Source of the DNA: Hermatobates lingyangjiaoensis
Lineage: Eukaryota; Arthropoda; Insecta; Hemiptera; Hermatobatidae
Length of the DNA: 64,000 bases
Direction: 5' to 3'
Assembly: GCA_026182355.1 (NCBI GenBank)
Contig: JAPFBL010000002.1
Location: forward strand, 3,410,001 to 3,474,000
Numbering within the stretch: the first letter of the stretch is position 1; each line of letters begins with the position of its first letter. Of this stretch, positions 1-13,810 are shown in pieces. The position numbers were made by a program, and so were the translations under genes. The notes beneath the pieces are model-generated. The model searched no databases. It was given only the letters and a program-made list of their open reading frames with translations, and was not told the DNA's origin.

Positions 1-600
1 GTATGATAATATAAAGGAATATTTAGTTTCCTAACTGGTAAAGTTATGAAATAAACGTTCCTGGAAAGATATGTGTATTTTTAATAATATATATCTTTAT
101 GAGACACTGTGTCCACTTAGGAAAAAATAATGCAAATGACTACACGACTAATTACAATATAGGGACACGACTGAACTACAAGAAGTTATAAGAAGAGAAA
201 AAGACTGGCCTACATGAAAAAAGGACATAATCAGTGAAGACAGGGCATCGATTACAAAAATGTGTATATGCTGTGTAAAAGACAATGCTTTAAAGTAAGA
301 AATATATATAGACTCTATAAAGATGTAAAAATGATCTATAGTGATTATTAATTAGATTAATTTACATTAAAAGACAAATAAAATATGTTATAACTTTTAT
401 TACTTCATTAAAAATATATTAATTGATATTATTAAATAATGATATTAAAAAAATCAATAATTATTAAAATATCAACAAAAAAAACTGCATATAAAATGTA
501 AGTAATGTATGCTACGCTTTACTGTGGAGCATGCAGAAATAACAAATAAACTCCTTGATAGCAGGGTTACTAATAGAAGGGAAAACCATACAGACGCATA
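1..600. other. AT-rich noncoding DNA
   Basis: No exon, RNA gene or recognisable element was seen. The stretch is AT-rich with stop codons in every frame at short spacing. Confidence 0.5.
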
Positions 601-606
601 TACAGA

Positions 607-627
607 AAGAGAAAGAGAGAGAGAGTG

Positions 628-671
<44 letters not shown>
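607..671. repeat. (GA)n microsatellite
   Basis: An almost pure GA dinucleotide run of about 60 bp with a few interruptions near its left edge. Open frames crossing it on both strands (Ser-Leu or Glu-Arg repeats) are produced by the dinucleotide and are not genes. Confidence 0.95.
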
Positions 672-672
<1 letters not shown>

Positions 673-3600
673 ATGAAAACAATTTTGCATGTCTCAGGGG
701 ATTAAACTATATAAATGCCTTAAAACCTCAAAATAAAATTTTTATTATGCCCCTGATAGCCTACAGTAAAATAGTAAACGGAATCTATGTTTATGTAGTG
801 CACAACAAAGTGGCTACACAATGACAAAATATTACCCCAAAAAAACTATACAGCCTATATATCAATGTATGTGTACATTTACGCATTATATCATCAATTA
901 TAGGTTTAATACTGTGTCTCTTAGCTGTTCAAAAACTTTATGGCAGATGTAACTATATAAAAACGTACACATCAATAAAAATAAATTAAAAATTTGACTC
1001 AGGAGATCTCTAAATATGTCATACAGCATCGACAGGGATCTTTTAATGATTACTGTATTTTACTTACAGCTAAGTGTGCAGGCGACTAGATAATCAATTA
1101 GATATATATAAATATTATAATAATATACATTTTTTAAACTAACTCTAAAAGTGAAAGTTTTTACTAAATTACATATGGTGCAGTAAAATAAACAAAATTA
1201 CTACTCAAAATACCGTTGTTAAACTTATAAGATGGTAGTGGAATGGCATCTACTAGAGCTACTAGGATCAAAACGAAAAAATCCTTAAAGATTTATCCAG
1301 TTTCTTGCCAAAAGATCCTTTATTTAATAATTTTATTTTTCCCTTTAGCATGTTCTATATTGTATTAAATGCAGTATTTAAAAATTATTACAATAATTAT
1401 TATTCTTACAATATAATAATTTCTTTGAAGAAAGTAAACATTATTTTACTGCATAAAGTTCATTTTATGCATTTTATTTTATGCAAGATTCATTCTATCT
1501 TGTATGAATAATTTCTGTTTCAAAATTTAATACAATAACTTGGATGAAAGATGTTTTAATGATTTAACATGATATTTAAGAGCAATAAAATTACTTCAAT
1601 TTCATTAAAACTTAAACATATTAGTAGTTCCGGCTGCTATTTGTACGCCAAGTCTGAGATAATTCATTAAATTTAAAGTACAATAAATATTGTCATCCTA
1701 AAAATGTTTATTCGCTTTTTAGAAGAAGGATATTACTTCACTACTGACAAATCTCTATCTGTATTAAATTGGCAAGTTTTGGTTAAATATGTATTTTCAT
1801 TAAGTAGAACATACCTTTCACAAGGACAAAACAAGAAAATTAGATACAAAAATTTTGTTTGACAGGGAAAAATCTTTATGGATTTAAAGAATTACTCTTA
1901 AGGTATTTGATATAAAAAAACTTTCCATAGCAAAACTTTGTAATGCACTGAATTAACAGTTGTAAATCCAGCAGCTTTAGAATAGATTAATACAATGCCA
2001 ACAAAAAGAATAATCAGCGCAACCATAAATTCTACAATTCACGTCTTGCGATTACACATGAAGTTTCCTGGTTTCGATAAATGTACCCTAGTCTGGTATA
2101 CTAAAGCATCAAAGATTAATAGGCAAACAAGTAAACATAATTAACATTTACATGGATATTTGGAAACTAGAGAATACAGGAGAATGTAACAATGAACAGT
2201 TTGAACTATTTTTGAGAAAATGATGAATAGATGAAGAAGAAAGCAGATAAAAGAGGTGTCCAACTACCATATCTAATTTTTTTTTATAAAAACACCTTTC
2301 CAACTACACTTATGTTTGTAAAAAAACTATTTGAACTTCAATAGAAGGGTTTATAAATATGTTTTAAACATCTAACCGCAGTTTGCTTTCTTAAGCACTA
2401 ATGCAAATGACATTAAAGAATACGGGAAACTTTGTCTGGAAGTTGGGGAAACTTTTGTTCACTTTCTATCTGAACGTCAGCCAATTGCATAGTAGAGGAT
2501 AAAAGATTTTGACTAAACTATACCTATGACAAATAGAAGTGAGATATAATTCTCAGAGATAATTTTGATCGTTAATAACCCTATTAAAATCTAAAACTCA
2601 TTTCAGAAACGAAAAATGGAAGCTATGTAATTTAGATATCTGAGTGCTGATATTGAGTTTGATGAGTTTTAGCCTAGCAGTTTGAATGAAATAATAAGAA
2701 CTAGTTTGATTGCTCTATTTCAACGATTTTAAATTTGTTATAATGTACAAAATGTTTATAGCTACAACACAACAAATTAAATAAAGTCTTAATTATAGTT
2801 TGACAATACTTTACCATTGTGTATAATTATATGACAATGATTATATGATAATCATAAAGTTGAGTTATAAAGTCGTAAAGTTGCGTGAAGGCCTTTCCAA
2901 ATTTCTTTTTATAAAATTAGATGTCCCGTTAGAGGACAGCTTAAAACTTGATAACAAAGTTTTTAGGACAGATATCTAAAGTAGTGTATACAGAGGCATT
3001 TGCTTAACACTGTACTAATAATGGCGTTTTCTATTATTCTATAATTTCTAATGGCATATTGGAATAATAGTTTTTGATTCCGTCAATGACGGGTATGTTT
3101 GCTAGTTTATAAATGTTTTCATGGACCTTTATAATATTTTTAGCAATATCTGGTCTCTAATTTCTCCCATATTCGCTTTTCCCATCCCACTATCAGTATA
3201 CCATCCTCTTTCTTTTTCAACAGATTCTATGTGACTTTTTAAATTGTTATATTTAATATGACCACTGAATATTTCAGTTGTGTAATTTTTACATTAGTGT
3301 CTAATCCTAATTGTATGGTATTTACTCATACTGGGTAAATGGATATTATATAATTTTATTTACATTAATATATAACCTAACGAAGGACACTATGTTATAA
3401 ACCAGTGCTTCAGTAAACTCTTTGTAGTTGGAGACCTTCATTTAATTTTCCCAAGGAAAGTTATTTATCTAGACGGATATAGTGTTTCAGTGGACATTTT
3501 GAGTGAATATAGAAGAAGAGGATCCTGTTATGACATTAGATTACAGGAATTTGATTAGCGCCTTGTTATATTGAAGGCACTAAATTCTCGGAGTGTTTGG

Positions 3601-4450
3601 TGGTATTTGTAATATAGGGGACAAGTAGGTCAGGGAATATAATAAAGGTGGAGGCTTTCTCAGATAAGTTGGTTAGCTCTTCCCAACAGCTCTTCGTTTT
3701 TCTTCCCTGCTCATACCTTTATCAGCTTGACTAATTCCATTATTATTCTCTTTCTACCCATTAAAACCTCATTTGTTTTTTTTACTTAACTTTTTCACTG
3801 AAGTAAGAAGGAAAATTTAATTTTAGATAATTATAAATGCTAAGTAATTCTAGTAGCTTAGTTTTAATATTACTATTTAATTTATGAAACATCCATTTAA
3901 GGGATGACAATATTATTCATGTGACCCCTTTACGATACAGATTATTTTTAATTTATACAATGTTTAATCCCATAGTGATGACCTACTATCAATAAATAAT
4001 TCATGAAATTCAAATATTTTTACTGCTAACATCATCTGGATGATCTGTCAAAATAACATTTATTAGAGAGAGATAAACGATTATGAATCAGATTCGCACC
4101 AATATCTTGCACATATTGTTTTCTATAATCCATTAACTTGCAAAAATATATAATTCTAACAAACATTTCTCAGCATGAAAAGTTTTATTGCTCTTATGAA
4201 CTAATACGTAGATTCCCAAACTATCGTGACATTACACAACTCTTACATAACGTTTTTAATAATTATCATCTTTGCTTTATTTTCATTTCTCTAATGTCTA
4301 TAGTTTTTTTTACATATTTTTGAGTCAGGATTACAATTTTAAAAGGAGCATTTCTAGATGAAATACATCAACTGAGAGTTCTACAACCTTAATATAAATA
4401 CGAGTATATATAGTGTCAAACTCATTGAAAGTCAAAATAAATTAAATTTT
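672..4450. other. AT-rich noncoding DNA, nothing recognised
   Basis: Long AT-rich stretch. I looked for GC-richer islands bounded by AG and GT splice signals, for transposon termini and for transposase or RT motifs, and found none I can support. Consistent with intron or old degenerate repeat. Confidence 0.4.
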
Positions 4451-4454
4451 ATTA

Positions 4455-4790
4455 CTTTACTATAGGTAAAATATAGCAATTGTGAAAAAATTCAATATCG
4501 AAATTTTGACGGAAATACATGTTTTGACTTCCCAAAAGTCGTTAATGAAGTTTTTCTGATGATGTCTGTGTGTGTGTGTGCGTGTGTGGGTGAGTGTGTA
4601 TCTAAAGTTTGTGGATACAAACGCAATGGTCCAAACTTTTTTATGAATCAAATTGATATTTTACACGAAAATGGGCTTCATAGTGTAAATGAGCCCTATT
4701 GTTTGGGAGCAATTATACATTATGGAAAAGTTACTTTTTTTTTGCCAAATATATGTTTTTAGACAAAATTTTTTATGAAAGGAAAAAAAT
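4455..4790 (-). repeat. Fragment of dispersed repeat family R1 (reverse orientation)
   Basis: Reverse complement of the terminal part of the repeat seen at 17.7-19.7 kb and 33.1-34.5 kb. Shared landmarks, read in reverse order, are the TTTACTATAGGTAAA palindrome-like end at 4455, the blocks about not-quite-identical decamers around GACTTCCCAAAAGTCG, a (TG)n tract at 4563-4600, and the blocks ATTGATATTTTACAC and GCCCTATTGTTTGGG. The open frames across it are incidental. No coding capacity was seen. Confidence 0.65.
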
Positions 4791-4799
4791 CGTAGTATG

Positions 4800-5600
4800 A
4801 CAATATCTAATAATAAATCTTAAGTTTGTAGAATCTTCCAAGAAGAGCCTTTGGAGTAATAACCATATTCTTACAAAATTTAAAAAATACTTTCCCCATC
4901 CTTCAATATTACCTAAAAGTAATGAGTTTCTTAAACAAAGAAAGACTATTTAACAATGGGAAGCAATGAAGGATGTAGGATGTATACTGATTGCAACACT
5001 CTTGGCATACAATCATTGTTCGGAGTATCATAAAATATATGGTTGTCTGGCATCTACTTATACAGTTTTAAGTATTTTACTGCTGTTAAATATGGCATAA
5101 ACTATTTTAAATGCCTTCAAATTTCTTTGATCAAACCTTGAAAAATTTATTACCAGACTTATGTTAAACATAATTGTTATTCAAAAGTATAATAAAAGAA
5201 ATTTGAAAATATTTTAAAGATGTTATTTAAAAAGTAAGAAAAATAACATTTTTTTACTATAAAATCAAACGTAAATGAATTATATATGTTATGAAAAACA
5301 ACTGTATTATTAAACAAATAATAAATAATTGTGATTTAAGAAACTATTTGTGTGTTACTAAAGTAAACATAATTGCCACCGATGTATTCAGTTCGAATTA
5401 TATTGCTTGTGTTGACGTGTCCTGATTCTATGTTCAATGATTTTTGATGATATTTTCAGGTTAGTGCCACTCTATATAAATAAAAATGAAGGTTTTGATG
5501 GAGTGAAATTGTACTGAAATGGTACAACTGTAGTTATATGTGTTAGTATTTTCACTCTTAAAATTATAAAATTTATTTTAATAATATCATTGCAAACTAC
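4800..5600. other. AT-rich noncoding DNA
   Basis: Nothing recognised. Part may belong to the R1 fragment to the left, but similarity fades. Confidence 0.35.
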
Positions 5601-5601
5601 T

Positions 5602-6006
5602 CAGTTGCTCTTAATTATAAACTACAGTTTTCCATTAAGATGACCATTTCAATTAAGTTTTGTAAAGCTTCATAACTAAAAATTATTGCTGGTATAATGG
5701 TTTGAGTCTGTATGAAGTTTAAGACAGTTGTCAAGAAGAAGAAGCTCATCTTACATAAAACCTTTAAAATAGGTTTTAAAAGATTTCTGGCTTATAAAAC
5801 CTGAATATGTTAATATAAAAATGTTTGCAATCTCTAATTTTATTCGTGACCAATAACATCAGTGAAATTAATAATGATTTCATGATATTATTCTCTCCCG
5901 CTGGCAACCATTATGCCAGCAATAATTTTCAGTTATGAAGCTTTACAAAACTTAATTGAAATAGTCATCTTAATGGAAAACTGTAGTTTGTAATTAAGAG
6001 CAACTG
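5602..6006. mobile_element. Short element with ~100-bp terminal inverted repeats (MITE or fold-back)
   Basis: The left arm 5602-5702 starts CAGTTGCTCTTAATTA. Its reverse complement forms the right arm 5906-6006, with only a handful of mismatches over about 100 bp. The 200-bp centre has no open frame. The arms begin CAG and end CTG. I could not find a convincing target-site duplication (flanks AAACTACT and TATACAAA), so the superfamily is undetermined. A non-autonomous DNA transposon is likely. Confidence 0.75.
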
Positions 6007-6009
6007 TAT

Positions 6010-9000
6010 ACAAATCCCTTAAACGTTATATAATTTCAAAAAAAAACTTTAATCTTAATAAATATAAAACGCTTTTAATTGCAATAAAAATGTAATTTCC
6101 ATGTTTAAACAACAGTATAAAGTTACTTATCTAAATTAACTCTGTGTTTTTAGTGTGAATTGTCTTTATAAAACAGTTTTTATTTTCGAAGTGTTATTTG
6201 AAATAAAACTGAACGTCTGATGTGGTGGTATTTGTCCTTATTTATCTTTATAATGACTTTGCGAGACAATAGTTTTATTTAAGTAAGATTACATTTATTG
6301 AATAATTTATTTCCCTGTTTTTAACCAATTTTAAATTGAATTTATCATCAATTCAATTGAATTTATAACAGATTTATTCATTTACGTAATATTGCGACGT
6401 TGTGTTCAATGAAGTACTTGAACATTTGATGAAGCAACATGCAGGACAGTACAACAGTCTCTCCAATTATCTTATAATCTGACGACTAGTACATTAATGA
6501 CATCATAATAAATAATATTGTGTATACCCAATGAGTAAGATTGATACAGTGGTTAAAGCATTAAGTGCTGGTACCGAAGATCTAAAGAATCTTGGTCCAA
6601 CCCTAAACCTCTTTGTAGAAAATGATTTCACTTAGATTTGAATCACCAGTCCAGAGCCTTCATGTTGTATGCTTGATATCAAATGTTTCTATCACAAATG
6701 AACTTGAGATTATTTAGAAGCTTACTATTAATAAGCTGTAATTATTACCTGCTCTGTATATTTCGTATCATTTGATTAAAAAAGTTCTAAAAGAATTGGA
6801 AAGTAATAATAGTTGCAAGCAGATGTCCAATGTCCGATTGTTAACTTTGAAATCATTTTCAAATATAAATAGTCCTTTGGGATTTTTGGACCCCAGTTAA
6901 ATTCTTGTCACTCATTAAAAGTTACAAGAGTGCTGATGTTAGCTATCTGATATTCATCACATGGTCAGCTTCGGCCGTAGCAACTACTTCTAAATAGACA
7001 ACCGCAGCTGCAACAAATAAACCAGTGACCTGATTGAAATAAAACATTATAAATCGAATATATATCGCCTGCAGTAACATTGCTACAACAAAGTTACTTA
7101 TTATGCAAAAATAAATATTATAATGATATATATGTTTATTTAAAATTGAAGAACGATATTGATTTCATTAGTTACATGTGGCTATATCAGACTCATTCTC
7201 ATCTATTCCTCTATCCCCGGCTATCGTCATGTGAGTTGACTTATATTCACAATTTTTTTGTATTTAAGTTGATATTCACGAATTAGTCAGAAAAGAACAT
7301 CATTATAGATATCATGAAGCTTTTAATATAAGAAATTATTTCTGAAGACTTCTTTGTTCCCTGCAAAATAGTCAATCTGGAGCATGTATGCAACAAAAAA
7401 TTAGCCAAATTATTAATCTGAACAATTTTTCTCCCATAGAGGCATTTTCACTTCGTAACTGGCTCAATAAAGAGTACATTTTTTAACTTCTTATAAAAAT
7501 ATCCCTCATTCTAAGCTGAACGTAGAGTAGGTTGACATTCCTTGTGTTATCTTATCAGTTTGTAGTCAATTAAAATTTTGGAAACTTTTCCATTTTGCCA
7601 TTTATGGTAAATAAAAAATAGTATTTTTGTGATACCATTTATGGAATAACAGTAGTAATACGAATTTTGTAGATCTAGAACTATAGATTTTGCGGTTGAG
7701 ACTTCATGTTCTACGAAGTAATCTAAATATGAGCAGAACATTGCTTTTGTGGACTCAGACAATGTATATGTTATTGGCTTTTCCAGTTTACTCATTCGAC
7801 CAAACAAACTCTAACGAGTTTTACATGCCTCTGAATGTTATATTTTGGTCTTTTTTATGGAGAGTTCTCTGAAACCAACTTTTTTTCCTTGAATATAAGG
7901 ATTGTTTCAACATGATTTATATTCAAACCATGCTCCTTTCCCTATCTTGACAATTTTAAAGAGTGCAATACATAACGTCCAAGACATTACAATCATTGTT
8001 GCTCTTCAACTAATCACAAGGTTATCTGTATATCTTTAACTATCGTATCAGTGTTTACTTAGTGTATTTAGTAGCTGGTCACGTTAAATTACCACAACTG
8101 GGGTGACAGTACACCTTTTAAAGTTGTAATAGATTCTATAGTAATCATTATTCCGTTAGCATAGTAATCTATACTACAGTTCATTGATTAAAACACTTTA
8201 TAATAGTTCTAATTGACTGGAGTCCAAGCCATGTTAGCAAAAATCTCCTTCAATAATCCACTTAAAGCCCAAAATTTCCCTTTATCTCAAAAAAAATGTT
8301 TTCTTTTTTTAACCAAAGTATTTGGAGCTTCATCTATGCATTTACTTTTTCGAATTTTTTGTTGGCCCTTTGAAGATGCGTATTTACTAAATATTACTCA
8401 TATCACTAGAGATTGAATGTAATAATTGTTATTAATAATGTAAAATTAGCTATCCTATACTGTAAGCTTATGAATAATCGTAGCAAACTAATATGTAATA
8501 AACATCTTAGATAAATCGAATGATAAATTATTTAGTTTAAAATTTGTGGCTTTTATATGATTAAAAACCATGAACTTCAGTATTACCCGAAAACTATCAG
8601 GTACTTACAAAAGTCAAAACTAAAATATCCTGCATTATAATATTTAAAGGGCACACGTGGGTTGATTACAAAATCTTAGTCAGACAACCAACCATCACCG
8701 GATGGAATATTTATACATGGTTTATTATTGTTTGAATTTTTAATTTTATGAATTTTATTTACTTATATATGATTTTAACCGTTTATAATGACATAAACTC
8801 TTGTATTTAGCCTATACATAATATTTACTTTGACTGGATAGAGTTGGAAATTTCAAAATCAATCTAACAAAAACAACAAGTAAAGCAGGTTATAGAGTAT
8901 TCCAAGATGATTCTAGTTTGTATAGCTTTAGTGCCTTCTGAGATTGTAAAAACTTGTTCAAATTTTTTGACAACTTAATAATTTTTACTTCATTTTAATT

Positions 9001-12000
9001 GCCAAATTTAGTTATTCTATAATTAAAAGTTTTAGAATAATTTTAGAAGTTCAGTGTTAAAAGAAATATTTAGTGATGTCATAAAATGAACCGTAACGAC
9101 CGATTTGGTTCATGTATTTTCAACAACAAAGTAGTTTCATACCTTCAAAATTTCTGTTTTGGGTACAATTTGATTCAGTTTTGTTAATCACTATGATCTC
9201 TATTGGTCTCCAAGCCTTCAGAATCAGTCATAATTAAACAAAATTACTCTTTAATTCAAAAAATACCTTTTCCGTTGTTTGAACTATCTGGAAAAGCTGA
9301 AGTTGTTTTCGTTATATTTCCTGTGAGTTTAATATTTATTCTGTATTTTCAACATTCTAAAGGTAGCAGTAGAGGAGAAAAGAATCTGTGTCTCAAATCA
9401 CATATCAGCCAAAAAAGTAACTTTTACATGCCACATTAGTGACTGAAAATAACAGAACACATCTCTACTATAGAATTCAATCATTGGTAAAATACGAACA
9501 TAATCAAATAGACAATATGGTTTCTACCGTGCCTACAAAACGTTTCGATACACTAACACAAACATCTTCAAAAATTTCGACATCTTGTAAGACACAATAA
9601 CTCACTTTTATTTGATATATATATCTTTGTGATATTATTATGAGGAAGGCGTAAGATGTGCAGAGGTCTAAATCTTTCGTCAACAAATTGCTACAATAAA
9701 CTGAAGTATACCAAGGCCTCCTCTTTCTTCAAAGATAATTTGTGTTTCCTAATTGTATTATTTCTTTGCACACAGATTCCATTAAGAAAGTTAACTAAGC
9801 TAACTGCATTCCTCTGTTTGCAAGACTGAATCAAATAAACAAGAATTTTTTTTATTTTATATTATTAAAGTGAAAGTCATCACTTATTGCAATATACAGT
9901 TTGCTATCATTTTTTCATACTTAGAAGTATAAAGGGAAGATTTCTGGAGCCAAGAAAATTGTTTTTAACCTCAAAAGGTGCCTAACAATTTTTTCTTAGT
10001 GAGAACTCTGAGGAACTTGCTTGCCTTCGGCAACATAATTGAGTTTTAACCTCAACCACCTTAATGTGCTTCCACCACCGTCCGATAGACTACCAGATGG
10101 TGTTTCATAAGAAATCCTATTGGCCATACTGCCTTATGAAATAATCTTTACTCTCCTTTATTTTTACTTTTTATTAGCTTGTTCTTTCTTCAGTAAGTGT
10201 GTGGCTCTTACGAAACCGTAACTCTTGGAAAGATTTGAGTGCTATTATAAAATTTCATTGATTAATTTATACAATATTATATGAGTAACACAATATGCTG
10301 ACGCAATAATTTGTGTTATATAAATAATTCTTTAAGAAGTAATTTTAAAATTAAGTAGACAAGAGATCATTTTTGTTTCATACGGCAAACAGGTTACTCT
10401 ACCGAAATGTCACCATTCCCTACACAGTCAAAGTATAGCTTAGAGATTGATAATATTTGGTAACTCATTATTTATAGAGAAGGGATAATACTACTTCTCA
10501 AGAATTTTATTTATGAAAAATAGTACTTACAGTTGGAGTTGTGTGAGTTACATTGTTTACATTATACCAAATTACAACTATAAAAATGTGTCTGCAGTAA
10601 TGAATTTGTCTTCTACCTCGCATAGTCAGAATGTTTGTTACACAGTTCATGATCATGATTGGGGAGTGCGTGTATGTGTAAATGTGTATTTGTTTATGAC
10701 TATTCTAAATAATCTGATAGTGTGTATAACGATATTGGAAAAGTGCTAGAATGCAATGTATCACGCAGCCAATATCAAAACTCTTTTCAATAGTTACAAA
10801 CTAAACATTTGCACAGAAACACTGATTTATTTTTATTTAAAATTATATAGTTTACTAAAAGTACCCCTTCATTTGAAATAACAGACATTCAAGGATATAT
10901 GATTAATTCTTATAATATGTCAACAGTAACATTTTAGTAATTGGAGCTTATCTTTCAAATGATTCTTTTTTTTTACCTCCATCACTGAGTAAAACATAGA
11001 AATATTACTTTTCCTAGCAAGTTTACGACGGCATATTATTTATTAATAAAAATTCATATGATTCTGCTGATATTTCGAAACCTCCTACATAATGTTGTAA
11101 CAATTATTTGATAAAAAACAGTTAAGCTTAGTGTTACAATTAATAATACATTTTTGACTGAACATATAAAATTGCCTCACTGCTACACTTATCAGGTCAA
11201 AGTTTAGGATGTGGAACGGTATTATAGCAAGTTATTCCTTCAATTATACCCCTAGGTTAGCTAAAAATCAGCAATGAATATGCTGATGACAAACACATCT
11301 ATCAGCCTCAACTGTCAATAAGCCTTTATTTTATAAAAGTATAGTGATCATGAACGAATTAATTCTTAAGACTTTGACGGATTTACATATTTGATGTTCC
11401 ACACAGCACATTTAGGACGTTTTATCCATGAAGTCTGAGCTAGTATGTAACACATCTACATATGTTCTACATATACTACATATGTTACGACAGAATAAAC
11501 AGAATACATATTTGTTGAAATTATGGTCGATAAGGGTTGCCGTGGTATATTTTATGATTTCAGACAATGTTTTTCTACCCTAAAGAACACTCACTATAAA
11601 ATCATGTAATTTTGTAAAAAAATCTAGTTGAAACTAGCAAGCTACAAGAAGAAAAAAAAACAATAAATTCTTATAACCACAAAGACTGTACAGCTATTGA
11701 AACTGAAAACTCAACTTGGTATTGTGAATGTATAATGGATATATGGATATCACACTGACTTATAATGTAATTAATACAATAAATTCAAACATACTTGTTA
11801 TTTAGTGGTTAGATAAGAAAATTTGAAAACCATTTAGGCAGTACATGTGATAGGTTAGAAGAATAGCTGGAGATACATGAAGAATAAATCTATGAAAAAT
11901 ATTACCTTAATACAAATTATTCATGAGCTTACAATATCTTGAGAATATTGTAACACTCACAATGATACACATAAAATGTTATCTGCTGCACTTGAGAAGA

Positions 12001-13150
12001 ACCTTTATAAGAAACAACATATCTATCACAAGGGCAAATCAACAGAATCGGCTCCAAAATATTTGGTTGACAAAGTTGAATAATTTTTAAGGCAAGTATA
12101 ATGAATCTATGTTTCTGATCTACAACTGTAATCATGACCTTTAATGAAATGTGTGACTTATTGAAACGTCTTGATATCATCACCTTTTTCAAGGAAGTAA
12201 TATTATTTTTTTAATATATATGGGATAAAAAAAAAATTAATTCATACAAAATAATTAATGAACATTTAATTCTTAACATCTTTTGTACTCTTGTATAAAA
12301 AATATTTGAAGTGGAAAACGCAATTTGATAAATGGTTTTGAAGAATATTGATAAGGAGAGAGATATTTGTCAGGCAATTTGTAAATTTGACAGGTCAGAC
12401 AGAGACATTAGGGTGGAGATGATTTAATTTTTGTTAAAAGTTCAGAAGAGGGGAAAGTAAGTTTTTTAATCAGAACATGTCTTAAAAAGGAGAGAGAAAA
12501 TAAATCATAGCAGTAGACACAAGTCAACATAACCTACTGCTGCAGCACAGTCTCACGCCTGCTGCCTGCATTGATCAAACTTAACCCATTATTTATAACT
12601 TTCTACCTACTCGATTCAGTTTAACAACTACTTCCAAATGTCTCTTAAAATAACCATCAAGCTTAAAGTAACTTAACCTTCATTTAACTAATCGTGAGAA
12701 GAAATAATTTCTATTCCAAAAGTCATGTTTGTAGTATTAAGTCTGGTTTTTACGAAAGAAAAATAATTAATCTTAAGAAATAGTTAAAAAGAAAATGAAA
12801 TTATTAAAAATAAACATTTTTTTATTAGTTAACTATAGACTCTAATAGATTTAATTAGGACAGTAAAACTCTATTCAATGCGTAATATATGCTAAACAAA
12901 GATATTAATAAGTCATCAAAAACAATAGTTTTTAAGTTAAAAAAAGTAACAGAATACTTTTGTATAATAGATGTATTTTTTTAAAGAATATATAAATACA
13001 AATCATTAGTTCATCTTATCCATATGAAAACTTTTATTTAGTAATCATATAACTCCAATAATCTAACAGATAATAAAACTCTACTTTCATTGGTATGGGA
13101 TTTAAATGAAACCAGTAGGGGATTTTCAGTTTAAAATTATTAAGTTGTGT
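6010..13150. other. AT-rich noncoding DNA, nothing recognised
   Basis: About 7 kb without any exon, RNA gene, terminal inverted repeat or protein motif that I can support. Short open frames at 7547-7807 (minus), 8213-8416 and 9203-9439 show no domain, no splice context and no base-composition shift. Confidence 0.35.
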
Positions 13151-13179
13151 TGTTTTTAATTTACTCTAATTAAAATATA

Positions 13180-13810
13180 CAATGAGAAAAGATCATTTTC
13201 AAGATTCTGATGAAATTGACACGTTTCTCCAGCTTTTCTATTTCCTCTGTGTCACCCTACCACATCACTACTTCATTGGAAATATCAATAAAGTGGACTT
13301 TCTTCACAGAACTCTTCACGATCCTATCATCTTTTCTCTCAAACCAACACCTTGTAGGAACCCTTACGTTTATCCTACAGTTATTCCTTAAGCTTGGCAA
13401 TCTGTTATCTCTCAAGAGTTTAACCTTCATGAGGGTCAACAGTTTGCCCATGGGAATTAAACTATGTGAACATCGAAGTTAATACTTCTGCCCAGTTATT
13501 ACCCTTATCATACACCTTTAACAAAGCTGAACGATACTCTTACCCATAAATTTATCTTCGTCTACAGTTTTGATGTATGAAATGTGGTTCAATTTACATA
13601 AGTGAGGCATCTGCCTTGCTTAACCTCTCTCTGAATGGTCATAGAGCTTCTGTGAACAACCATTTACACCTCCCCATAGCAATGCATGCTAATAAACATG
13701 GACTACAGATTGGTACATTGCTGTTGGACAGATTTTGTGTCAAATCTGGTCCAACAGCAAAGGTTGTGATCTTTAGGGGCTGCTTATTGCATACAGTGCA
13801 CCTAGTATAA
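13180..13810 (+). pseudogene. Degenerate Penelope-like element: linker plus GIY-YIG endonuclease relic
   Basis: The clearest part is 13571-13700. The peptide CMKCGSIYISEA is followed by SLNGHRASVNNHLHLPIA and MHANKHGLQ. This matches the Penelope-like GIY-YIG pattern in which a CxxCG metal-binding pair precedes Y-I-G-E-T, then an N-G-H-R segment and a conserved His. Here the usual YIGET reads YISEA, so the active-site motif is altered. Upstream at 13182-13400 the reading PHHYFIGNINKV...PYVYPTVIP resembles, weakly, the linker between RT and endonuclease. Frames change several times and stops interrupt it, so it is not functional. Downstream, to about 14.3 kb, is T-rich DNA with nothing clear. 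The family assignment is from motif memory and not from alignment. Confidence 0.55.

Noticed and set aside
472..824. Overlapping open frames with Ser-Leu and Glu-Arg repeats
   Set aside because: Both are readings of the GA microsatellite at 607-671; no gene-like sequence outside it.
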